Assembly: GCA_019163175.1 (NCBI GenBank)
Contig: JAFLKN010000052.1
Location: forward strand, 37,777-101,776
DNA length: 64,000 bases
Origin: Prolixibacteraceae bacterium
GTDB taxonomy: Bacteria > Bacteroidota > Bacteroidia > Bacteroidales > Prolixibacteraceae
Direction of reading: 5' to 3'
Position numbers and translations under genes: made by a program. The notes under the pieces were generated by a model. That model worked only from the letters and a program-made list of their open reading frames with translations, was not told the DNA's origin and made no database searches. Shown one piece after another: positions 1-7,304 of this stretch (position 1 is its first letter; every line of letters begins with the position of its first letter).

Positions 1-1
1 T

Positions 2-427
2 TTGCAGACACTAGAACGAACAAGTAAAAGAGTAATTTTTCAAAAAGATTCGCTAAAAGTAACTTTAAACCAAATTCCTTTTTTAGTAAAAAACAATAAA
101 TTGGAATATGGAAATGGAGATCAATCTAGCTTTGTTGACAAAATTAATGGTAAAGAATACTGGGGTTCAGACGGTGGAATACCTAAAACTCAATATGGAC
201 AAGTATCTATTCTATGGAGAGATAAGAAAATTGATCTACCAAAAGAAAGCCTAGAGGATTTATTTAATCCTAATTTGGAAGACAAATACACAATGGTGAA
301 TTTTGACAAGAAAAACAATACAGTTTACATTGTCGGCCAAAACGGTGATGCAGCTGGTGGATATGCTGTTCTCTGGATCATCGAAAATGGAAAATATAAA
401 GGTAGATTTGTTACCCATGGATTTTAG
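2..427 (+). CDS. Hypothetical protein, 5' end outside the window
   Basis: The frame is open from the first bases to a TAG at 425-427, giving about 141 visible residues. The only start-like codon near the edge is a TTG at position 2, so the true start is probably upstream. The product is polar and rich in Lys, Asn and Asp, ending in a Gly/aromatic stretch (GGYAVLWIIENGKYKGRFVTHG). No signal peptide or membrane segment is visible in this part. I do not recognise the family. The DNA is more AT-rich than the metabolic genes further on, which fits an accessory region. Nothing supports a functional assignment. Confidence 0.6.
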   Translation: MQTLERTSKRVIFQKDSLKVTLNQIPFLVKNNKLEYGNGDQSSFVDKINGKEYWGSDGGIPKTQYGQVSILWRDKKIDLPKESLEDLFNPNLEDKYTMVNFDKKNNTVYIVGQNGDAAGGYAVLWIIENGKYKGRFVTHGF

Positions 428-446
428 AAAACCGCTCTGATCCTCC

Positions 447-515
447 GGATTTGTAAAAGCTCGTAACCGCTAGTTCTTATTTTCAATCAGCACTTTTTAG
501 TATTGGATTTGTAAA
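447..515. repeat. Degenerate dispersed repeat copies
   Basis: GGATTTGTAAA occurs at 447-457 and again at 505-515. The block AATCAGCACTT at 485-495 recurs at 915-925, again followed some 20 bp later by a GATTTG core (937-942). These look like decayed copies of an intergenic repeat flanking the phased array at 662-882. Function unknown; no gene is seen in 428-1175. Confidence 0.5.
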
Positions 516-661
516 CCGTTAAAGCTGCAAATGGGGCTCTATGCGCTACGTACCGACCCGAATGTGTGAATGATATAACTTATTTGCAGAATAGCATAAC
601 AGCTCTGTGAACCCAGCCGCTTACCTTTAATCATACCAAAGAATTTAAGACTTTTCGTTGG

Positions 662-882
662 CCTGTATGTTTGGCAAACCGTCCGGTTAATCCGGTTGAC
701 CTCCCTGTAAAACAATTTGCACATCCTGTTTATTTTTTCGTTGCCCTGTAAACCGGGAAGACCGTCCTGTTAAAAAATCGGTGCGTACTGTTGGATTTTG
801 ACCCCATCCTGTGCAACAGGACGACACAAATAAACTACAGGGCGATGAAAAACAATAACAGGGCAGTTGGAAAATTAACAGG
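662..882. repeat. Phased 21-bp array of CCTGT motifs with internal inversion
   Basis: CCTGT (or a one-base variant) starts at 662, 683 (CCGGT), 704, 725, 745, 766, 787 (ACTGT) and 808, a spacing of 20-21 bp throughout. The complement ACAGG follows at 816, 837, 858 and 878, again 20-21 bp apart. The orientations meet in CCTGTGCAACAGG at 808-820. Between motifs the sequence is variable, with an AT-rich centre and often a CGT-like end. Two helical turns per unit puts every motif on one face of the DNA, as expected of a protein-binding array (iteron-like, partition-like or nucleoid-binding). Coding is unlikely because the regularity lies at the DNA level and switches strand. Function is unknown. 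Confidence 0.75.
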
Positions 883-902
883 ATGAAGAAAAATCCCCGC
901 TG

Positions 903-969
903 GTGCTGATTTGTAATCAGCACTTCTTTGCAAAAGATTTGCACTCCGCCCGGTCCCGGTTAACCGGGA
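903..969. repeat. Hairpin and 16-bp perfect palindrome
   Basis: GTGCTGATT (903-911) and AATCAGCAC (915-923) form a perfect 9-bp stem with a TGT loop. TCCCGGTTAACCGGGA at 954-969 is a perfect 16-bp palindrome. Both lie just right of the 21-bp array and may mark the edge of the same repeat element. No downstream T-run suggests a terminator. Confidence 0.6.
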
Positions 970-1064
970 TTGAAAGGAATTGAAGATCGGCGATAGCCAA
1001 ATCGCCCGCAATTTGAAGCTGGGAGTAGCTTCCTTGTTAGTGCGCCAATGGTAATTGCGAATTG

Positions 1065-1173
1065 CGTAAAGAAAAGCTTCTAATCTTTACAAACGAAAAA
1101 TCAAATGTAAAGAAAATTGAATTTTATTTACACAATAGCTTATGTTTGTAAAGAAAAAACGAAAACCTTTACA
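1065..1173 (+). promoter_or_regulatory. Three-dyad phased operator upstream of fic
   Basis: Six half-sites alternate in orientation: CGTAAAG 1065-1071, CTTTACA 1085-1091, TGTAAAG 1106-1112, ATTTACA 1126-1132, TGTAAAG 1147-1153 and CTTTACA 1167-1173. Gaps are 13, 14, 13, 14 and 13 bp, so centres fall every 20-21 bp and the block is three 41-bp units, each beginning GTAAAGAAAA. The last half-site ends two bases before the fic ATG. The layout is that of a cooperative operator. Because Fic here has a C-terminal winged helix, autoregulation is a reasonable inference. Confidence 0.7.
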
Positions 1174-1175
1174 AT

Positions 1176-2264
1176 ATGAGCCAACTGGAAAATTGGAGAT
1201 TAGAGGAACTACCATTGCCCATCGACCTTGAAACAAAAGCAGTGCTTAAAAGCTTACCTTCAGCTCATGCAGCATTGGCTGAATTAAAAGGGATTGCATC
1301 CTCAATTCCTAATCAAATCATTTTGATCAACACTTTAGGACTTCAGGAAGCTAAAGACAGCTCTGCGATTGAGAATATTATTACGACACATGATGATCTA
1401 TTTAAGTCAGAACTAAATCTTGACTCATTCAAATCACTCGAAGCGAAAGAGGTTCAAAACTACATTTCAGCTTTGAAAAAAGGATTTGAACTAATTCAGA
1501 GTAAAGGATTTATTACCAATAGTGTAATCCTTGAGATTCAAAAAGAATTAGAAGGCAATAATGCAGGGTTCAGAAAATTACCCGGAACTTCACTAAAGAA
1601 TTCGTCAACTGGAGAAACAATTTATACTCCTCCCCAAGACTTTAGCGAGATTAATCGATTAATGTCAAATCTAGAGAAGTTCATGAATGATCCATCAATA
1701 TGTGACTATGATCCAATTGTTAAAATGGCCATTATTCATTACCAATTTGAAAGCATTCATCCATTTTATGAAGGAAACGGTCGTACCGGAAGAATAATAA
1801 ACATTCTTTATTTAATTTTAGAAAAACTTCAAAGTCTGCCAATCTTGTATCTAAGTAACTACATTATAGAAAACAAATCTGATTATTACAGACTTTTACA
1901 ACACCTTAGAGACGATGAGAATTGGGAAGAATGGTTATTATTTATGATTCATGGTATCGAAAAGACCTCAAGAGAAACGATTGATTTGATAATTCAAATC
2001 AAAGAGTTAATGATGAATTACAAACACAAATTGAGAGATAATTATAAATTTTACAGCCAGGATTTGTTGAATAATTTATTTAAGCATCCTTATACAAAAA
2101 TTGAATTTATCGTGAACGATTTAAAGGTTTCAAGGATAACTGCTGCAAACTATTTGAATAAACTTGCAGAAGATGGACTGCTTAAGAAAGAGCGAATTGG
2201 CACAGGAAATTACTATGTGAATGAACCATTATTTAACCTATTGTCAGCACGATCAAACCACTAG
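1176..2264 (+). CDS. Fic family protein adenylyltransferase
   Basis: Fic enzymes transfer AMP, or less often another nucleotide moiety, from a nucleotide onto hydroxyl side chains of target proteins. The canonical motif HPFYEGNGRTGR is complete at residues 195-206, including the catalytic His and the GNGR anion-binding loop. An N-terminal inhibitory helix motif of the S-x-x-x-E-N type (S62 to N67) marks it as a self-inhibited class II Fic. A winged-helix-like segment near residues 309-358 ends the protein, a common architecture for stand-alone bacterial Fic proteins. At 362 residues the length is usual. The ATG at 1176 directly follows the phased operator at 1065-1173. No antitoxin gene is adjacent, in keeping with intramolecular inhibition. 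The target is unknown. Confidence 0.92.
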   Translation: MSQLENWRLEELPLPIDLETKAVLKSLPSAHAALAELKGIASSIPNQIILINTLGLQEAKDSSAIENIITTHDDLFKSELNLDSFKSLEAKEVQNYISALKKGFELIQSKGFITNSVILEIQKELEGNNAGFRKLPGTSLKNSSTGETIYTPPQDFSEINRLMSNLEKFMNDPSICDYDPIVKMAIIHYQFESIHPFYEGNGRTGRIINILYLILEKLQSLPILYLSNYIIENKSDYYRLLQHLRDDENWEEWLLFMIHGIEKTSRETIDLIIQIKELMMNYKHKLRDNYKFYSQDLLNNLFKHPYTKIEFIVNDLKVSRITAANYLNKLAEDGLLKKERIGTGNYYVNEPLFNLLSARSNH

Positions 2265-2423
2265 GCCATAAGTTCAGCTACCCGCACAACACCGTGGTTT
2301 TCGGTGGATTAAGTTGTCCGGAAATAAATAACTTTTAAAACGCAATTGTATTCTGATTGGCATAATAATTGACTGTTTAGCACGTTTTAAAAACCATCAG
2401 CTAACCTTATCCTAAGCCAGTCA

Positions 2424-4799
2424 ATGAACCTTACCCAACACAAATGTATCCTTGTACTTCTGGGGATACTCTTTTCCACATCACTTTTCGCTCAGAAACT
2501 ATCTGTTTATGGCTCTGTAAAAGATGCATTAACAGGCGAAAACCTGATTGGGGCAGTCGTCGTCGTCAAAGAAACCAATCAGGTGGTTGTTGCCAATAGT
2601 TATGGGTTCTATTCCATTTCACCCAATTCAGGAAAGTGCACCATCGTTTGCAGTTATCTGGGTTATTCCATATTTACAAAACCTATCGAGATTGAGAAAA
2701 GCATCCGATTAGACATCGAACTTTCGCCCCAGGTTAAATCGCTGGATGAAGTCACTGTTCAGGGTAACAAATCGGCACTTAATTCAACTTCCGTAAGTAA
2801 AAATGTAATCGGGATAAAACAGATTAAGTCAATTCCGTCGATGACCGGCGAACCCGATGTGCTGAAAAGCCTTCAATTGCTGCCTGGCGTGCAAACTGCC
2901 GGCGAAGGCTCTACGAATCTCAGTGTGCGTGGGGGTTCATTCGATCAGAATTTAATTGTTCTCGACGAAGCGCCGGTTTACAATCCATCGCATGCCCTGG
3001 GCTTCTTTTCCACGTTTAACACCGATGCCCTGAATAATGTGTCGTTTTACAAAGGCGCATTTCCGGCGCAATATGGCGGCCGATTATCCTCGATTGTTGA
3101 CATTACCATGCGCGAAGGCAATTACAAAAAATACGCAGCCAATGTGGGCATAGGTTTACTGGCCAGCAAAGTGACACTTGAAGGTCCGATTGTAAAAGAC
3201 AAAGCCTCGTTCATCATTTCCGGACGATACAGTTATGCCGGACAAACGTTGAATCTGGCAGGATTATTCGGACAGGAAGTGCTGCAAATTTGGGAATTGC
3301 GCAATTTTAACGATCAAAACAAAATCAACTTTTACGATCTGAATGCCAAAGTCAATTATCGGATCAACGACAAGAACCACATTTATTTTTCGACCTACAC
3401 CGGTGGCGACCGCTTTTACAGCTACTCGCTCAACAATAACAATTCGCTGGAATGGGGAAATACCACCTCTACCCTACGCTGGAATCACATTTTCAACAGC
3501 CGCTTGTTTTCCAATTTTACCAGTTATTACAGCAACTACAACTATTCGTATTTTATAGCCGACGATCTGAAAAACTTCGATTGGAAATCGAACATTCAGG
3601 AGGCCGGATTGAAAGCTGATTTCAGCGCTTACCTCAACACATCGAACCACCTGAAATTTGGAGCCTCATCCGTTTATCATTATTTCGCCCCGGGAACGAT
3701 TTTGCCCAGATCGGCCAGTTCAAGTATCAAAACATTTGGTTTAAGTAAGAAAAATGCGATTGAAGTTTCGGCTTACATCAGCAACGAACAGAAAATATCG
3801 GATAGGCTCAGTCTGGATTATGGTTTGCGTTATGCCGGGTTCATCAACATAGGTACTGACACCGTTTTTCAGTACAATGAAGAAAAAACGCAGGTTACGG
3901 GTTTTAAAGCCTACGGCAGCGGAGAGTTAGTCAATTACTATCAAAGTTTTGAACCACGCATTTCGGCGCGCTACCTGTTGGGCAGGCGAAATTCGATCAA
4001 ACTGGCTTACGGACGAACCACTCAATTTTTGCATTTGCTGAGCAATTCGTCTTTGGGATTACCCACCGATGTGTGGATGCCACCCGATAAAGACATCCGA
4101 CCACAATCTTCCGACCAATTTGTATTGGGTTATTATCAAACTTTCAGCGACAACAAATACGAATTTACGTCTGAAATTTATTACAAGACCTTACGGAATA
4201 TCATTGATTTTAAAGACAATGCCAACCTGTTTCTGAATAAACACATCGACACCCAAATTTTAAGCGGCGATGGTTTTGCCTACGGAAACGAATACATGCT
4301 CGAAAAGAAAACCGGCGATTTAACCGGCTGGATTGCCTATACTTTTTCGCAAACTCAATACCAGATTGACGGCGTTAACAACAACAACTATTTTTCGCCA
4401 CGCTGGGATATCCGGCACAACCTTTCCATTACCGGCAACTATCAACTGAATAAAAGATGGAGCGTTTCGAGTACTTTTAAGTTTACTTCCGGCGGTTTTG
4501 TTACTGTTCCTGAAGGATCGTTTATTTACAACGGCTCTGCATTTAATTACTATTCAGAACGGAACGGATATCAGATTGAGCCGTATCACCGGTTGGATGT
4601 TTCGTTTACCTACAAATCACGAAAAAACGATAAGCGAAATTGGAAATCGGAATGGGTGTATGGTATTTACAACATTTATGGAAGAGAGAACATCTATACT
4701 CTTTTTGCCCAACCGGAAAGGAATCTTGTGTCAACTCAATTCTCAAAAATGTACCTGTTCGGAATCGTTCCTTCAGTAACTTATAACCTGAAATTTTAA
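2424..4799 (+). CDS. TonB-dependent outer-membrane receptor
   Basis: A 791-residue outer-membrane receptor. A signal peptide (residues 1-23, ending SLFAQ) precedes a carboxypeptidase-regulatory-like beta-sandwich (about 25-115, GSVKDALTGENLIGAVVVV), a plug domain (about 120-230, including LPGVQTAGEGSTNLSVRGGS and DEAPVYNPSHALG) and a long aromatic-rich beta-barrel ending NLKF. The DUF4249 lipoprotein starts 3 bp after the stop, a pairing widespread in Bacteroidota. The substrate is not evident; lack of a SusD partner argues against a classical glycan pair, and a peptide, metal chelate or other small ligand is possible. No sigma/FecR gene is adjacent. Confidence 0.9.
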   Translation: MNLTQHKCILVLLGILFSTSLFAQKLSVYGSVKDALTGENLIGAVVVVKETNQVVVANSYGFYSISPNSGKCTIVCSYLGYSIFTKPIEIEKSIRLDIELSPQVKSLDEVTVQGNKSALNSTSVSKNVIGIKQIKSIPSMTGEPDVLKSLQLLPGVQTAGEGSTNLSVRGGSFDQNLIVLDEAPVYNPSHALGFFSTFNTDALNNVSFYKGAFPAQYGGRLSSIVDITMREGNYKKYAANVGIGLLASKVTLEGPIVKDKASFIISGRYSYAGQTLNLAGLFGQEVLQIWELRNFNDQNKINFYDLNAKVNYRINDKNHIYFSTYTGGDRFYSYSLNNNNSLEWGNTTSTLRWNHIFNSRLFSNFTSYYSNYNYSYFIADDLKNFDWKSNIQEAGLKADFSAYLNTSNHLKFGASSVYHYFAPGTILPRSASSSIKTFGLSKKNAIEVSAYISNEQKISDRLSLDYGLRYAGFINIGTDTVFQYNEEKTQVTGFKAYGSGELVNYYQSFEPRISARYLLGRRNSIKLAYGRTTQFLHLLSNSSLGLPTDVWMPPDKDIRPQSSDQFVLGYYQTFSDNKYEFTSEIYYKTLRNIIDFKDNANLFLNKHIDTQILSGDGFAYGNEYMLEKKTGDLTGWIAYTFSQTQYQIDGVNNNNYFSPRWDIRHNLSITGNYQLNKRWSVSSTFKFTSGGFVTVPEGSFIYNGSAFNYYSERNGYQIEPYHRLDVSFTYKSRKNDKRNWKSEWVYGIYNIYGRENIYTLFAQPERNLVSTQFSKMYLFGIVPSVTYNLKF

Positions 4800-4802
4800 G
4801 CC

Positions 4803-5771
4803 ATGCGAAATCTATTCCTAGTCTTTATTTTAGCAATTGCTGCCTATTCATGCACAAAAGATTACGATTTGCAACTGAAATCAGATAATGCCAGACTTGT
4901 AGTTGAAGGAACAATTAGCGACCAGAAAGGTCCTTACCTGATACGCTTAACTAAAAGCCGGTTTAAACTGCATTTTGAGCAAAGGGCAAACGCAAGTGAT
5001 ACTTCATACAGTTACACTACTCCGTACGATGGTGTTGAAGCGGTACAAGATGCAGAGGTGTACATAACAGATAAGAATACATCCGTTACCGACACATTGG
5101 AGAAATGCCCAACCGGGAAATGGGTTCACTACAAGGATCCAAATTCAGATTTTGTGAAATCCTATTTCTATGTTTCCGATACCAGCATTATAATGGGATA
5201 TTACAAAACTACCACGCTAAAAGGGATTCCGGGTCACACCTATGCTTTAACTATTAAATGGCAGAATCAGGAATATCATGCCGAAAGTTATATGCCGCCA
5301 GTTCCGGCACTCGATTCGGTTCAGTTTAAATTTACACAGGGAGAAATTGGCAAATCCAATTACAATATTCCGCTGATTTATTTTAAGGAACCACAAAATG
5401 AACGTAACTACTATTTGTTTAAAACGCAGGCTGTTTACGGATGGCCCTATTCCATACTAAGCGATGAATACCTGAAAAGCTATGTAAACGGATTGGATGT
5501 TTGTAAAGGTGTTACACCCGATTATTGGGTGACAAATTATCCCTACGATTTCATAGGTTCTTACTTTATTGAAATGCATTCCATTACCAAAGAGGGCTAC
5601 GAATATTACAAGGCTCTCATTCAACAATTCAAAACCGACGGAGGAGGCTATTCGCCAAGTCCAGCTTCGCCACCAACGAATCTGGATAATGGCGCTTTAG
5701 GTTTCTTTCGGGCTTCGGCTGTAAACAGGGTTGACTTTAAAACAAATGAAAATCACGAATGGGTATGGTGA
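4803..5771 (+). CDS. DUF4249 domain lipoprotein
   Basis: A 322-residue lipoprotein with a short hydrophobic leader and lipobox ending AAYSC (Cys17), so it is probably anchored at the outer membrane. The start of the mature protein (LVVEGTISDQKGPYLIRLT) and its beta-rich composition match DUF4249, a family found almost always beside a TonB receptor, as here, where only 3 bp separate the genes. It is probably an accessory or substrate-capture subunit of that receptor, but no biochemical role is established to my knowledge. A bidirectional hairpin terminator follows. Confidence 0.85.
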   Translation: MRNLFLVFILAIAAYSCTKDYDLQLKSDNARLVVEGTISDQKGPYLIRLTKSRFKLHFEQRANASDTSYSYTTPYDGVEAVQDAEVYITDKNTSVTDTLEKCPTGKWVHYKDPNSDFVKSYFYVSDTSIIMGYYKTTTLKGIPGHTYALTIKWQNQEYHAESYMPPVPALDSVQFKFTQGEIGKSNYNIPLIYFKEPQNERNYYLFKTQAVYGWPYSILSDEYLKSYVNGLDVCKGVTPDYWVTNYPYDFIGSYFIEMHSITKEGYEYYKALIQQFKTDGGGYSPSPASPPTNLDNGALGFFRASAVNRVDFKTNENHEWVW

Positions 5772-5777
5772 TAAGCA

Positions 5778-5820
5778 AACACCCGCAATTAACGAACTGT
5801 TGATTGCGGGTGTTTGGTTT
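5778..5820. terminator. Bidirectional terminator
   Basis: AAACACCCGCAAT (5778-5790) pairs with ATTGCGGGTGTTT (5803-5815), followed by a T-rich run. It separates the plus-strand DUF4249 gene from the convergent CstA-type gene. Confidence 0.8.
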
Positions 5821-5833
5821 TTGAAGTAACGAA

Positions 5834-7285
5834 TTAGTCTCTTACGGTAATCATTTCAGGAATAAACTTGCCTTTGCCGAGCTTCAGGAAAAACAGGACG
5901 GCCGCGCCCAGCGCAGCAATTAATCCGACTGAAAGTGAAATCATATACGATAATCCAAATCCTTCAGGAGCAAAAAACAGGTAGCTGATGGTTACTGTGG
6001 TCATAAATAACGCCGGCAGTAAAGTAATCCAGTAGAACTTCTTTTCCTGAGCGAGATAAACCGTGATAGCCCAAAGCACAAAGACCGCCAATGTTTGGTT
6101 TGACCAGGCAAAATAACGCCAGATTACGGCAAAATCAACCAAAGTCAGACCAAATCCAACCGCAAAAAGCGGCACACTAATGATCAGCCTGTTTTTGATC
6201 GGGCCTTGTTTGAAATTCAGAAAGTCGGCTACAATTAAACGCGCACTCCGAAAAGCAGTGTCGCCCGAAGTAATTGGTGCGGCTACAACACCAAGCAAGG
6301 CCAGTGCGCCGCCCAGTTTGCCGAGCAATGAATTCGAAATTTCGTTCACCACAAAAGCAGCGTTTCCTTTGTTGGCAACCATTACTTCGTTTAATGGACC
6401 AACACCACCATAAAACGCCATTCCGATAGCAGCCCAAATCAGGGCAACAACACCTTCGGTAATCATGGCTCCATAAAAAACTCCGCGTCCCTGTTTCTCG
6501 TTGGTGATACAACGTGCCATCAGTGGCGATTGCGTGGCATGGAATCCGGAAATAGCACCACAGGCAATGGTAATAAACATCATCGGGAAAATAGGAAATT
6601 TATCAGGCTCAGTATGATGGTTTGTCAGATTGTCTAAAGTCAGTTCAGGAATGTGATACCCTTTTACAAACAATGCTGTGGTTAAGCCGACTGCCATAAA
6701 CAGCAATGCAAAACCAAAAACAGGATAAATTTTACCAATGATTTTATCGATTGGCAGCATGGTTGCAAGCACATAGTAAATGAAAACTACCCAAACCCAA
6801 AAAGTCATGGATAACATGTTGGGAGTTAAACTGGCCAGAATTTTTGCCGGTCCCATGATAAAAACAGCACCTACTATAACCATAAGCACAACTGTAAAAC
6901 CACGCATAAACTGTTTGGTGCCCACGCCTAGATAAATTCCGACGATTTCAGGAATACTCAATCCTTTGTGTTTCACCGAAAGCATTCCGGAGAAATAATC
7001 GTGTACGGCACCGCCAAAAATAGAACCAAAAACGATCCATAAAAAAGCAACAGGTCCCCACATGGCTCCGGCTACAGCACCAAAAATTGGCCCAAGCCCG
7101 GCGATATTCAGAAACTGGATGAGAAAAGTCCGCCATTTGGGCATCGGAACGTAATCAATTCCGTCAGCCATAGTTAAAGCTGGTGTTTCTCTGTTTGGAT
7201 CGGCTCCGTAAATACGTTCAGCAAGTTTACTATAGAAAACATACCCCAGAATCAGCAGGGCAATTGAAATAAAAAAGGTAATCAT
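5834..7285 (-). CDS. cstA: CstA-family carbon starvation transporter
   Basis: A polytopic inner-membrane protein of 483 residues with many hydrophobic segments. CstA signatures are visible near the N-terminus (IYGADPNRETPALTMADG, IAGLGPIFGAVAGAMWGP, GSIFGGAVHDYFSGMLSVKH) and centrally (CGAISGFHATQSPLMARC; APITSGDTAFRSARLI). CstA proteins take up peptides or pyruvate under carbon limitation in Proteobacteria. This is the short form, without the long C-terminal extension of the E. coli protein. It begins 19 bp after the 1003-residue FAD oxidoreductase and is probably the last gene of the PUL operon, where it might import an oxidised breakdown product; that role is inference. Confidence 0.9.
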   Translation of the reverse strand: MITFFISIALLILGYVFYSKLAERIYGADPNRETPALTMADGIDYVPMPKWRTFLIQFLNIAGLGPIFGAVAGAMWGPVAFLWIVFGSIFGGAVHDYFSGMLSVKHKGLSIPEIVGIYLGVGTKQFMRGFTVVLMVIVGAVFIMGPAKILASLTPNMLSMTFWVWVVFIYYVLATMLPIDKIIGKIYPVFGFALLFMAVGLTTALFVKGYHIPELTLDNLTNHHTEPDKFPIFPMMFITIACGAISGFHATQSPLMARCITNEKQGRGVFYGAMITEGVVALIWAAIGMAFYGGVGPLNEVMVANKGNAAFVVNEISNSLLGKLGGALALLGVVAAPITSGDTAFRSARLIVADFLNFKQGPIKNRLIISVPLFAVGFGLTLVDFAVIWRYFAWSNQTLAVFVLWAITVYLAQEKKFYWITLLPALFMTTVTISYLFFAPEGFGLSYMISLSVGLIAALGAAVLFFLKLGKGKFIPEMITVRD

Positions 7286-7304
7286 ATGCAGTAGTTTAAA
7301 TTAG

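Noticed and set aside
687..944. Open frame of 85 codons on the minus strand across the 21-bp array
   Set aside because: The regularity is in the DNA motifs, which change strand at 808-820; the translation shows no heptad or domain, and no promoter element was found.
662..1173. CRISPR array
   Set aside because: Units are 21 and 41 bp with only short conserved motifs, no constant repeat with unique spacers of CRISPR length, and no cas gene nearby.
1176..2264. Fic-antitoxin (FicTA-type) module
   Set aside because: The inhibitory helix is inside the Fic protein itself and no small antitoxin gene precedes it.
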